Assembly (NCBI GenBank): GCA_963820415.1
Contig: CAWFZT010000004.1
Coordinates: 806,001-870,000, forward strand
Origin: CAWFZT01 sp963820415
GTDB lineage: Bacteria; Chloroflexota; Anaerolineae; Anaerolineales; Anaerolineaceae
Reading direction: 5' to 3'
Length of the DNA stretch: 64,000 bases
The notes below the pieces were generated by a model, which saw nothing but the letters and a program-made list of their open reading frames with translations, was not told where the DNA came from and did no database searches. Of the stretch, positions 55,051-63,770 are shown piece after piece. Position 1 is the first letter of the stretch, and each line of letters starts with the position of its first letter. The translations under genes and the position numbers were made by a program.

Positions 55051-55545
55051 ATGGATCAACAGGTTATTAATCTCACCGCAGCCCCCGTTAATCTAAAAAG
55101 GCGTTGGGGATGGCCAGTTCTAATCCTGGTGGTTGGTTTTCTGATCTTGCTCACGCCTGTCCTGCTGCCCACCACTGCCCCTGTCGATCGGCGCATCCGC
55201 ATCGAAGCCGGCATGTCCCAGTTCACCCCATCGGTGTTGCAGGTCAACCCCGGCGACCGGGTGACCATCGAGTTGGTTTCGACAGACGTAGTGCATGGCT
55301 TCTCGCTGGATGGCTACGGTTTCAACCTGACTGCTGATCCAGGCCAGACGGCGACCAGCACGTTCGTTGCCAATCAGCAGGGTGTATTCCGCTTCCGCTG
55401 CTCGGTACCGTGCGGCAATCTGCATCCTTTCATGATAGGAAAGCTGCAGGTGGGGACCAATTTGATGATGGTCCGCGGGATTGTCCTGGGGTTATTGGCC
55501 GCTTCAGTGGGAGCCTGGTCTTTGCGTGGGAGCCTGTCCACGTGA
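55051..55545 (+). CDS. Cupredoxin domain protein (CuA/COX2-like)
   Basis: 164 aa, single N-terminal membrane anchor (about 21-42), then a cupredoxin: VNPGDRVTIELVSTDVVHGFSLDGYGF and FRFRCSVPCGNLHPFM. The Cx3CGxxHxxM arrangement plus the His in DVVHGF matches the binuclear CuA site of cytochrome-oxidase subunit II and NosZ. It would pass electrons at the outer membrane face. A further hydrophobic segment near the C-terminus (VRGIVLGLLAASVGAW). GTGA overlap couples it to the polyferredoxin. Confidence 0.9.
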   Translation: MDQQVINLTAAPVNLKRRWGWPVLILVVGFLILLTPVLLPTTAPVDRRIRIEAGMSQFTPSVLQVNPGDRVTIELVSTDVVHGFSLDGYGFNLTADPGQTATSTFVANQQGVFRFRCSVPCGNLHPFMIGKLQVGTNLMMVRGIVLGLLAASVGAWSLRGSLST

Positions 55546-56864
55546 CGCGCCTCGACCTTACCCGCTATGCATGGGCCAAGATCCTGCTGCGCAGCCGCTG
55601 GCCGCAGTTCCTGCTGTGCGCCATCACCCTGGCCGGCTTTATTTTCACTATCCTGGCCGGATTATTAGGCTCAGTCGTCGGCAGCCATAACTTTGCCATT
55701 ATTTTCGTCTGGATCGCCTGGTGGTCGGCGCTCAAACTGGTTTTCATCCCTTTTGGTGGCCGTTCCTGGTGCAGCATCTGCCCGATACCCATGCCTAGCG
55801 ATTGGCTCCGGCGCGGCGGAATACTTGAATCCGGCAAAGGGATTGGCCTGGGCAAGCGTTGGCCCAAATCTCTCCATGGATACTGGCTCCAGGCGGGAGG
55901 CTTCCTGCTGGTTGGCTTGTTCGGAGCCGTTACATTGACGTCTGCCAGGGTCACCGCCATTGTCCTGCTCGGTATTATTGTTGTGTCGTTGGTCCTCAGC
56001 CTGATCTTCGAACGCCGTTCTTTTTGTAATTACCTATGCCCGATTGGCGGCTTTACCGGTCTGTATGCCCAGGCCGGTCCGGTGGAGTTGCGCATCAAAG
56101 ACCGGGAGGTTTGTATAAACCACGCAGAAAAGATCTGCTATGACAACTGCCCGTGGGGACAGTACCCGCTGACCCTCAAATCGAGCGCCAACTGCGGTCT
56201 GTGCATGGAATGCTTGCGCGTTTGTCCCGAAGATAATATCGCCGTAAACTTGCGCTCATGGGGAAGCGACCTGGGTCCAAAGACCGGTCACCGGTTGGAT
56301 GAAACCTTCCTCGGGCTGGTAATGCTGGCCAGCGTGTTGGTCGATGCGGTTGTTTTCCTGGGACCTTGGGGCCAGCTCAAATTAGCTGCCTACGCTGTCG
56401 GCAGCCTATCCTGGTTTACCTTCGCCGGGGCGTTTCTGGTAATTGCATTAGCCGTCCTCCCGGGATTGTATGCCCTGGTAGTCTGGGCTAGCGCCAAATT
56501 TTCCGGTCTACAAATCACGCTTCGTGAAAATCTGGCCCAGCAGGGTCAGGTGCTCGTCCCGCTCGGCCTGATGGCCTGGATCGCTTTCACCATTTCCTTC
56601 GCCTTCACCAAGTTCTCTTACGTCTTGCCGGTGATCTCCGACCCCCTTGGTTGGGGCTGGAACCTGATCGGAATGACAAACAAAGCCTGGGTCGGGCAGG
56701 CAACCTCCTTCAGCCTGCTGCTTGAAGTAGCTGTCCTGGCGGTTGGACTGTTCTGGTCGAGCCGGGTAGCACGCCAAATGGTCAATTCTGCCAAACAATC
56801 CCTCCCGATGATCGCATTCTCAGCCGTCTTTACAGTGGCCATGCTCTGGCTGCTGGTTGGATAA
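55542..56864 (+). CDS. Membrane polyferredoxin (NapH/CcoG-like)
   Basis: 440 aa from GTG 55542 (overlaps previous stop). About 9 membrane helices, with Cys motifs SWCSICPIPMP (NapH/NosR-type CxxxxCP near residue 75), FCNYLCPIGG (second such motif), and a cytoplasmic 2[4Fe-4S] domain: CYDNCPWG and CGLCMECLRVCPEDNI. It resembles the quinol-linked membrane ferredoxins of nitrate/nitrous-oxide and related pathways, and would move electrons to the CuA-like partners on either side. Confidence 0.88.
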   Translation: MTRLDLTRYAWAKILLRSRWPQFLLCAITLAGFIFTILAGLLGSVVGSHNFAIIFVWIAWWSALKLVFIPFGGRSWCSICPIPMPSDWLRRGGILESGKGIGLGKRWPKSLHGYWLQAGGFLLVGLFGAVTLTSARVTAIVLLGIIVVSLVLSLIFERRSFCNYLCPIGGFTGLYAQAGPVELRIKDREVCINHAEKICYDNCPWGQYPLTLKSSANCGLCMECLRVCPEDNIAVNLRSWGSDLGPKTGHRLDETFLGLVMLASVLVDAVVFLGPWGQLKLAAYAVGSLSWFTFAGAFLVIALAVLPGLYALVVWASAKFSGLQITLRENLAQQGQVLVPLGLMAWIAFTISFAFTKFSYVLPVISDPLGWGWNLIGMTNKAWVGQATSFSLLLEVAVLAVGLFWSSRVARQMVNSAKQSLPMIAFSAVFTVAMLWLLVG

Positions 56865-56871
56865 AGCTGTT

Positions 56872-57950
56872 ATGAAAAAAGAAACTATTGCTCGCCTTCT
56901 GGTCATTGTGTTCGTCAGCCTGGCTGTGGCAATCCCGCTGGCCGGCTATTGGACTTCTTCCCATTCTGCCGAAAATACCGTTGATCTGCACGCCCGCATG
57001 GCGGAGAACGGCGGTTGGAGCCAGGATACCATTCAGGCGCACGTTGGGCAGCCACTCCATCTAAGCATCACCAGCGATGACGTGGTGCACGGGTTTGCCA
57101 TTGGGAAATCGGGCGCGAAAGGGTTGGACGTTATGCCGGGTGAATATACGGAAACTACCCTGACTTTCAACCAACCCGGCCAGTATACTTTCTACTGCAC
57201 TCGCTGGTGCGGGCCGAACCACTGGCGTATGCGCGGAACTATCGAGGTGACCGGGCCAGGCCAGCCGCTGCCCACTGATCCACAACCTTTGTACCTTCAG
57301 TTGGGTATTAATGTGGATGCACCGCACAGCGCCGAAGTGACTCCCTCTTCTCCTCCATCTATCGAACGTGGAGGGCAGTACGCTGACCTCCTGCCTACCT
57401 ATGCAACCAACCGCTTCACTTACCTTACCAGCAGTCCCGCTCAGCTGTGGAAGAGGCTGCGCGCTGATTCAGCCCTGGTAAAATTGAGCGACTCTGACCT
57501 GTGGGATGCAGTCGCCTGGATCTGGCAAAGCCAGACGACCCCTCAGAAGATCGCCGGTGGGCAGGCGCTTTTAAGGAAAATTGCGCCGCCTGCCATGGCG
57601 AAACCGGAAAGGGCGACGGGGTGATGGTGCGTGGGCTGCCAACCCCGAGCGCCGTTGCAAGTGGAACGGACAACCAGAGCTCTGCCACTCCAACTCAAAT
57701 ACCGGGGATGGGGCAGGGATCGACTCGTCCACCCGATTTCACCAATCCGCAGCAGCTGTTGGGCGCCAGCCCGGCCCTGCTCGAAGGCAAGCTGATCCGC
57801 GGCGGGATGGGAACCGGCATGCCCTACTGGGGTCCGATTTTCACCGATCCACAATTACAGGCGATCATCAGTTACCTGTATACCTTTGCCTGGAATTCCA
57901 CCAGTGGTTACCATCCTGTTCCTTCTCCAGGCCAGAGCAGTCATCCGTAG
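56872..57950 (+). pseudogene. Cupredoxin-cytochrome c fusion with one frameshift
   Basis: About 359 aa when one T is restored in CTTTT near 57570. N-terminal anchor (about 8-26), cupredoxin with SITSDDVVHGFAIGKSG and TFYCTRWCGPNHWRMRG (a full CuA set: Cx3CGxxHxxM), linker, then cytochrome c with CAACHG (heme site) and MGTGMPYWGPIFTDPQ for the Met ligand. Frame 1 ends 57624, frame 2 runs to 57950. The layout resembles COX2-cyt c fusions (caa3 type) without the oxidase subunit I, so it probably transfers electrons to another acceptor. ATG 56872 is preferred to TTG 56857. Confidence 0.8.
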
Positions 57951-58002
57951 GCCAATATAAGCGTAGAAATACATCCGGGCACGATCCTAGTATAATGAGT
58001 GA

Positions 58003-58680
58003 ATGGTGGCAGACCAACCCTTGAAAATCATCCGTGTCTTACTTGCTGACGACCACGTCGTGGTTCGAGCAGGCATACGGCAGTTCTTAACCCAAAACGC
58101 AGACATTCAGGTCATCGCAGAGGCTGGCAACGGGCAAGAAGCGTGCGAGCTGATCGAGCAGCACCAGCCGGACGTGGCTGTGTTGGATATTCAGATGCCG
58201 TTAATGAGTGGGATCGAGGTGACGCGCTGGATCCATGCTCACCGGTTATCCATTGGAATCCTGGTCTTGACCGCTTACGATGATGAACCCTACGTCCAGG
58301 CAGTTCTGCAGGCAGGCGCCAATGGTTATGTACTGAAAACCGCCGAGCCGCAAGAGATCGTTCAGGGTGTTCGAGATGTTTTCCAGGGAAAATCTGTCCT
58401 GGATGCTGCGCTTGCCCAACAACTTATCGCTAAGCTGTCCGGCAAACCGGAGCATACCCTGGTCGAAGCGCTCAGTCAACGCGAGCTGGAAATCCTGACC
58501 CTGACCGGCAAAGGGCTTACCAACAAGGCCATTGGGGTGCAGTTAGGCATCAGCGACCGCACCGTGCAGAATCACCTGGCCAATATTTTTGACAAGCTGC
58601 AGGCGGAAAGCCGCACCGAAGCGGTCATGCGCGCCGTATCCTTGGGGTTGATCCCATCCAACCTCGGCGAAATATCCTGA
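58003..58680 (+). CDS. NarL/FixJ-family response regulator
   Basis: 225 aa. Receiver domain with ADDH, phospho-Asp near 62 (VAVLDIQMP), the T in LTAY and K in VLKTAEP; C-terminal LuxR-type HTH LSQRELEILTLTGKGLTNKAIGVQLGISDRTVQNHLANIFDKL. It is followed 75 bp downstream by the sensor kinase, so they form one two-component unit. A close paralogue lies at 62880 (similar length, same motifs). Possibly controls the redox genes upstream. Confidence 0.93.
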   Translation: MVADQPLKIIRVLLADDHVVVRAGIRQFLTQNADIQVIAEAGNGQEACELIEQHQPDVAVLDIQMPLMSGIEVTRWIHAHRLSIGILVLTAYDDEPYVQAVLQAGANGYVLKTAEPQEIVQGVRDVFQGKSVLDAALAQQLIAKLSGKPEHTLVEALSQRELEILTLTGKGLTNKAIGVQLGISDRTVQNHLANIFDKLQAESRTEAVMRAVSLGLIPSNLGEIS

Positions 58681-58755
58681 GGGCAGGGTAATATTTGGTA
58701 GAGAAGAATCGCCCGGACAAAAAAGGGAATCAACTGGAGAGGTTTTTCCCTCCAA

Positions 58756-60447
58756 TTGTTTTTAATTACCGTTTTACCCCTGACGGTGCTGTTGTTGATC
58801 GTCGCCTTTGGCAGCCAGAGCCTTCACCAGCAAGCCATGCGCTCTCTGGTCGGGGATCGCGACCTGCGGGCGGTCCGCGCCGCCGCCAGCAGCCTGGATC
58901 ACGAGATATCTCACCGGGCCAGCACAATTCAAGTTGAGGCGCGCAGCCTGAACGGTAAAACAGATTTTTCCGGCCTCATTCTCAGCCCTCAGGAAGTAGC
59001 ATCAGTTTTTGATCGCGGTCTGATCCTTTTCACGGCAGGCGGAGAGGTTGTTGAGGCAACCAATTCAAGTATCGATTGGCAGGCAGTCTCAGCCCAATTG
59101 CCCGGATATATGCAGAGGATTCTTCAAAACAAAGGCCAACCGGTTTTTTCCACCCCGGTTTCACCTGGCGCCGGCGAAAATGCCCTGGTAATGGTTGGCT
59201 CTCTTTCAGGTGGCCAGGAAATTCTGGTGGGGGCATTCTCACCTTCTGCGCTGATCCAGGATTCAGTTTCCAGCCTGGTCAGCGCCGGACAGACTACCGT
59301 TCTCGTGGTGGCTCCAGACCAGGGAGGCAATGGTTTAAGTTTGCTCTACCGGGTTGGGCCATATAAACCCGATGAAAGCGCCCCTACCCATCCCGGGATC
59401 CAGGAAGCGCTCAATGGGGAGAGTGGCATCAATTACTTCCAGAGCGGGCAGGGTGAACACGTGGTCGCCTTCAGCCCCATCGTCTCAGTGGGCTGGGGCT
59501 TGGTGATCGAAGAAGCCTGGGAGGACATTTCAAGTCCCTATTTAACCACCACCCAATCTGCCCCGCTGGTGATTGTTCCCGTATTTCTGCTGGCGCTGCT
59601 GGCCATCTGGTTTGGCGCTCGCCGAATTGTCACGCCGCTACAAAAATTGGAGAAACAGGCTGCCGGCCTGGCTACGGGGGACTTCGAAGCCATCCGGCAG
59701 CCGGTCGGCGGGATCGAGGAAATTCGCAACCTGCAAACCGAATTGGTTGAGATGGCTGATAAATTAAAAGCTGCCCAACACAGTCTGCGCAGCTACATCG
59801 GGGCGATCACGGCCGGGGTAGAAAACGAACGGCGCAGCCTGGCGCGTGAATTGCACGATGACACCATCCAGGCGCTGATTGCCCTCAATCAACGCATCCA
59901 ATTGGTCTTGATGAATTCCCCAGAAACACACAGGGAAGCTTTGAGTGAACTGCAAACCCTGGTGCAGCAGTCGATGACCAACCTGCGCCGCATGATTCGA
60001 GGTTTACGGCCCATTTACCTGGAAGATTTGGGATTGGTCGCCTCGTTGGAAATGCTGGTGGGCGAAATGGGGCAGACCGTCGAAATCCCTATTGAATTTG
60101 CCTCCAGTGGGCAGGAACGCCGCTTAGATCCGCAAAGCGAGATGTCGCTTTATCGCATGGTGCAGGAATCCCTCAATAATGTAATTCACCACGCCAGCGC
60201 CAAACACGCCTGGGTAGAACTGGAATTTACCGATACTGATCTTTCCGTCCAGATTCGGGACGACGGAAAGGGGTTCGTAGTCCCAATCAACCCGGCGGAG
60301 TTTCCAGAGAAGGGTCATTTTGGGTTGCTTGGACTGCAAGAGCGGTCTGAACTCATCCACGCTGAATTAGAGATTGTTTCCATGCCTGGTAAAGGCACGA
60401 CCATTTCAATTCGATTATCAAACTCCACCAGCCCAGACCTTCATTGA
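58756..60447 (+). CDS. HisKA_3-type sensor histidine kinase (NarX/LiaS-like)
   Basis: 563 aa (TTG start; a longer N-terminus may be broken by an upstream frameshift). First membrane helix VLPLTVLLLIVAF, a Cache-like external domain, second helix (about 270-290), HAMP, then the dimerisation segment with His near 367 (LARELHDDTIQAL) and a HATPase with NNVIHHASAKHAWVEL, DDGKGF and HFGLLGLQER. This subclass pairs with NarL regulators such as its neighbour. The trigger is unknown; redox or metal stress is guessed from context. Confidence 0.9.
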   Translation: MFLITVLPLTVLLLIVAFGSQSLHQQAMRSLVGDRDLRAVRAAASSLDHEISHRASTIQVEARSLNGKTDFSGLILSPQEVASVFDRGLILFTAGGEVVEATNSSIDWQAVSAQLPGYMQRILQNKGQPVFSTPVSPGAGENALVMVGSLSGGQEILVGAFSPSALIQDSVSSLVSAGQTTVLVVAPDQGGNGLSLLYRVGPYKPDESAPTHPGIQEALNGESGINYFQSGQGEHVVAFSPIVSVGWGLVIEEAWEDISSPYLTTTQSAPLVIVPVFLLALLAIWFGARRIVTPLQKLEKQAAGLATGDFEAIRQPVGGIEEIRNLQTELVEMADKLKAAQHSLRSYIGAITAGVENERRSLARELHDDTIQALIALNQRIQLVLMNSPETHREALSELQTLVQQSMTNLRRMIRGLRPIYLEDLGLVASLEMLVGEMGQTVEIPIEFASSGQERRLDPQSEMSLYRMVQESLNNVIHHASAKHAWVELEFTDTDLSVQIRDDGKGFVVPINPAEFPEKGHFGLLGLQERSELIHAELEIVSMPGKGTTISIRLSNSTSPDLH

Positions 60448-60631
60448 GTATCGGGATAATTCGCCTGCGTGACAGTCTATTCCGCGCGGCTGCGCTCAGA
60501 AAATACCCAAAGAAAATATAAAAGTAGGCATTAAAGCTTATTCCAGATCCAGCCAGATAGCGCTGTTCGAACGTTGAAAAGCGCCATATACTGTCAATAT
60601 AAGTTTAATTTGACGGAAAGGAGAAAAGACA

Positions 60632-60808
60632 ATGGCAAAGGAACCAGTTTGCGGCATGGAAATCGATCCCAAGTCTGCTGCCGGGAAATCGGATTACCAG
60701 GGAAAGACCTACTACTTCTGCTCGCAAGGTTGTAAGAAGGCATTCGATAAAGAACCCCAGAAATATGTGGGGAAGGCAGAAGACAGCCACTCCGGTCAAC
60801 ACCACTAA
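60632..60808 (+). CDS. YHS-domain protein
   Basis: 58 aa, missed by size filters, with ribosome site AAAGGAG 9 bp upstream. Sequence: PVCGMEIDP, GKTYYFCSQGCKKAF, and a His-rich tail. The YHS fold binds metals and often accompanies copper or mercury transport. A second YHS unit starts the gene at 63737, so they are probably related. Confidence 0.88.
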   Translation: MAKEPVCGMEIDPKSAAGKSDYQGKTYYFCSQGCKKAFDKEPQKYVGKAEDSHSGQHH

Positions 60809-60819
60809 TCCCCTTACCT

Positions 60820-60919
60820 GCTTCCCCGTTTGAATGAAGCTAGCTCTCTGGGAATTGTCGTGGTGAACTCGCCCTTCCACGGCAAATCCCAATGCGCCAT
60901 AAATCTCAAACGGGGAAGC
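60820..60919. repeat. 100-nt structured inverted repeat before lgt
   Basis: Outer stem GCTTCCCCGTTTGA (60820-60833) pairs perfectly with TCAAACGGGGAAGC (60906-60919); inner arms TGGGAATTGTCGTGG (60849-60863) and CCACGGCAAATCCCA (60877-60891) pair at 14 of 15 (one G-U). It fits a small mobile repeat (MITE-like) or a structured leader ending 4 bp before the lgt start. Confidence 0.65.
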
Positions 60920-60922
60920 GTT

Positions 60923-61729
60923 ATGAAAGGTAACATGATTACTATTTCGATAGATCCTATTCTTCTCTCAATTGGCCATTTCCATTTACGCTGGTACAGC
61001 CTGATCGTTATGACGGCCATCTTTGCAGGGGTCTGGCTGGCAGTTCGTGAAGCTGGCCGAAAAAGCTTTAACGAGGATGAACTCTATAACAACGTTATAT
61101 GGATAGTTTTCGCCGGCTTGATCGGCGCTCGTCTTTTCCACGTTATCGACCATTGGCCGGATGAATATGCCAATAATCCCATTCGTATCCTGTATATCTG
61201 GGAAGGCGGCATGGCGATATGGGGTGGCATATTAGGCGGTTTGGCAGCCGTTGTGGTTTTGGCGCGGTTGAACGGCTGGCGTCTTCCCCGGCTGTTGGAT
61301 GCCTTTGCACCTGGAGTCGTCCTGGCCCAGGCGATTGGCCGGGTAGCCTGCATTATTACCGGCGATGCGATTGGCAAGCCTACTACAGGCCCCTTTGGAT
61401 TTGCCTACACCAGTCCAAATGCTATGGTGCCACAACTTGGCGTGTACTATACCCCTACACCTGTCTTTGAAATCATCATGAACCTGAGTATTTTTGCCCT
61501 GTTGTGGGGCCTGCGTAAAAAGAACCTACCAGACGGCATATTAACTCTCATCTACCTGGCGCTGTATTCCTTCGTGCGTTTCTATATCGCCTTTACCAGC
61601 GCGTACCAGATCGTCGATCTGGGTCTCAACCAGGCGCAGCTCATCAGTATTGTGGTACTCCTGGTCAGCCTACCGATGCTCGTGTTTATTTCAAATTCTA
61701 GAAGACAAAAGGAATCGGGATATGCATGA
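60923..61729 (+). CDS. lgt: Prolipoprotein diacylglyceryl transferase
   Basis: 268 aa from ATG 60923, within the usual 250-300 aa. Lgt signature: LRWYSLIVMTAIFAGVWLAVREA, IFAGLIGARLFHVIDHWPDEY, EGGMAIWGGILGG, and the GRVACIITGDAIGKPTTGPFGF segment that in this family carries catalytic Arg/Asn positions. About seven helices. It transfers diacylglycerol to lipobox Cys, fitting the many lipoproteins in the window. The upstream alternative start at 60830 would run through the inverted repeat and is less likely. Confidence 0.92.
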   Translation: MKGNMITISIDPILLSIGHFHLRWYSLIVMTAIFAGVWLAVREAGRKSFNEDELYNNVIWIVFAGLIGARLFHVIDHWPDEYANNPIRILYIWEGGMAIWGGILGGLAAVVVLARLNGWRLPRLLDAFAPGVVLAQAIGRVACIITGDAIGKPTTGPFGFAYTSPNAMVPQLGVYYTPTPVFEIIMNLSIFALLWGLRKKNLPDGILTLIYLALYSFVRFYIAFTSAYQIVDLGLNQAQLISIVVLLVSLPMLVFISNSRRQKESGYA

Positions 61730-61790
61730 AAAATTACTTCGGTGTTATTCGGCCGGTCGATGAAAAAAACACATTTCAACCTGAATTATT

Positions 61791-62099
61791 ATGATTACCG
61801 GGAAACTACCTTTATTTGTTTCACAACAGGAGTGTGATTGCGCAGTCGAAGAAACGAAATTCAGCCTGGAAATGGCAGGTTATACGGTGGTGCGATCCTT
61901 CGATCTTCATTCGGCTATCGCCACTCACTTTCTCTGCACCTGCCAGTTGGTTGTTTTATTGGTATATGGACAGAATGGTCCTCCAGCGACCCTGATCTTT
62001 GACAGCCAGGAGTCCGGCACATCGATTTTCCTTGATACCGATCCAGAGCGTTCCAATCGATCCTTGTTCGCTACCCAACTGATTGAGCTTCTAAAATGA
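61791..62099 (+). CDS. Small Cys-containing protein of unknown function
   Basis: 102 aa with CDC and CTC pairs (QQECDCAVEETK, HFLCTCQLVVLLVYG) and a C-terminal region resembling DUF302-type alpha-beta folds in outline only. No family recognised. Its stop overlaps the next gene's start (ATGA), so they are coupled. Confidence 0.6.
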   Translation: MITGKLPLFVSQQECDCAVEETKFSLEMAGYTVVRSFDLHSAIATHFLCTCQLVVLLVYGQNGPPATLIFDSQESGTSIFLDTDPERSNRSLFATQLIELLK

Positions 62100-62887
62100 C
62101 TACGCTCTTAAAATCCGTCCCTGTTTCTATGACAAGAATCGATCAGGTTGTACTCTGGTTGAGCCGTCATTAGGTTTTAGTGACCAGCCTGCTGCTCGGG
62201 TTGTATGCCCTGACTCCTTTTCTTGCACCTTTTTTCATGGCATTGGGATGGACCATTCCCGGCAGGCTAATCTACTTGATTTACTCCTTCCTCTGTCACC
62301 AACTGCCTGAACGTTCTTATTTCTTGTTTGGCTCAAAATTCTCCTATACTCTTCCGGAAATCCAGGCAGCCTGGCGCAACACGAACAATATCGTCATTCT
62401 CAGGCAGTTCGTTGGTAATGCCCAAATGGGTTGGAAAGTTGCCTGGTCAGACCGTATGGTTTCTATGTTCACCAGCCTCTGGCTGTTCGGCATCCTGTGG
62501 GGTTCAATTAAGCAGAATATCAAGCGGATACCCTTGTGGATTCTTGTCCTGCTGCTCCTTCCGATGGCGTTGGATGGAACGACCCATTTCATCAGCGACA
62601 TAGCAGGGATTGGCCAGGGTTTCCGCGACAGTAATACCTGGCTGGCAGTTCTTACCCATCAAACGTTGCTGAGGTTTTTTTACGCCGGGGATGCCTGGGG
62701 TTCTTTCAACGCCTGGATGCGCCTGATTACTGGAGTTTTATTTGGCTTTGGAATGGTCTGGTTCGGTTTTCCATATATCGACGAAGTTTTTATAGGTTCT
62801 GCGCTGGCCATTGTATATAAATATCAGCGAAAAGCACTGTTCCTGAATGAGAAAGCTCGTCTATTAAATCGAGGTGCGCATGACTGA
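62096..62887 (+). pseudogene. DUF2085 membrane protein with an in-frame amber codon
   Basis: From ATG 62096 the frame reads MTTLLKSVPVSMTRIDQVVLWLSRH-TAG-VLVTSLLLGLYALTPFLAPFFMALGW. The stop (62171-62173) sits where family context suggests Trp (TGG). GTG 62180 gives a 235-aa restart. DUF2085 features: YSFLCHQLPERSYFLFG (the CHQxPxRS motif) and several helices, GTTHFISD, and RLITGVLFGFGMVWFGFPYIDE. The function is unknown; possibly metal- or heme-related. Confidence 0.72.
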
Positions 62888-63770
62888 TCTACATCCATCC
62901 ATCCGAGTGATCCTGGCGGATGAGCATGTGGTCGAACGGGCCAGAATACACCAGTTCCTCGAACACGCAGGGGATATTCAGATCCTGGCTGAAGCTGGGG
63001 ATGGCGAAGCGGCCCTGGCGATTATCCAAAGCATCCAGCCGGATGTAGCAGTATTGGATATCCACATGCCGAAAGCCAGCGCAATTGAAGTTTCGTGTAA
63101 AGTGCGTGCTAATCATTGGCCTGTTGGATTGCTGATCCTCACTTCTTACGATGATATCCCCTATCTATCTGCCGTGCTTCAAGCCGGAACTAACGGTTAT
63201 GTGCTTAAGACTGCTTCACCGGATGAAATTATCCAGGCGGTCCGTGATGTATATCGAGGCAAATCTGTCCTGAATGAGGCCATCTTGTCCAAAGTTCTGG
63301 CGCAAAGGTCCAACCAAAAACCTGTTCCAGAAACCGATCTTTTGACACAGCGCGAGATCGAAATTCTTACCCTGGTCGCCATGGGTTCGACCAACAAAGT
63401 TATTGCAGTTAAATTAAATATTACCAGCCGAACTGTCCAGGCGCACCTGGCGCATATCTTTGGAAAACTGCACGCTTGCAGCCGGACAGAAGCCGTGATG
63501 CGGGCGATTTTCTTTGGGCTGGTTAAATCTCCGGAATACCCAACGAATTATCCTTATCCTTTAAGGTTCCGAGTTATCATTCGCCGGCGCTTTTCACAAC
63601 GGTCTGGAGATGTTATAGTAAGGATGTCTTTTGGGTCTCCGGGAATTCCCGTGGTTAACCCCCGGATTTGGAGGTGTGAGCGTGCGTACACACGCTCACA
63701 CCTCCAAATCCGGGACCCAAAGTTTGTGAGGTTGTTATGGTTCGAGACCCGGTTTGTGGGATGGAAATAG
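62880..63770 (+). CDS. NarL/FixJ-family response regulator (orphan paralogue)
   Basis: About 296 aa. Receiver (ADEHVV, phospho-Asp in VAVLDIHMP, K in VLKTASP) and LuxR HTH (LTQREIEILTLVAMGSTNKVIAVKLNITSRTVQAHLAHIFGKL). It is close to the regulator at 58003, but the last 70 codons after RAIFFGLVKS read through the 63.6-kb palindrome and look random, so the original stop was probably lost by an indel. ATG 62880 overlaps the DUF2085 stop. No dedicated kinase follows; it may use the kinase at 58756. Confidence 0.8.
   Translation: MTDLHPSIRVILADEHVVERARIHQFLEHAGDIQILAEAGDGEAALAIIQSIQPDVAVLDIHMPKASAIEVSCKVRANHWPVGLLILTSYDDIPYLSAVLQAGTNGYVLKTASPDEIIQAVRDVYRGKSVLNEAILSKVLAQRSNQKPVPETDLLTQREIEILTLVAMGSTNKVIAVKLNITSRTVQAHLAHIFGKLHACSRTEAVMRAIFFGLVKSPEYPTNYPYPLRFRVIIRRRFSQRSGDVIVRMSFGSPGIPVVNPRIWRCERAYTRSHLQIRDPKFVRLLWFETRFVGWK
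63630..63722. repeat. Large perfect palindrome with side hairpin
   Basis: CCCGGATTTGGAGGTGTGAG plus CGTG (63661-63684) pairs perfectly over 24 bp with 63691-63714, loop CGTACA. An outer stem (TTTGGGTC 63630-63637 with GACCCAAA 63714-63721) and a separate hairpin CGGGAATTCCCG (63640-63651) enlarge it. It could be a terminator, REP-like element or cruciform. It separates the regulator from the YHS/ATPase gene. Confidence 0.7.

Noticed and set aside
61726..61782. Tiny ORF after lgt (starts at ATGA overlap, MKNYFGVIRPV)
   Set aside because: Only 18 codons, no family resemblance; probably a chance frame.
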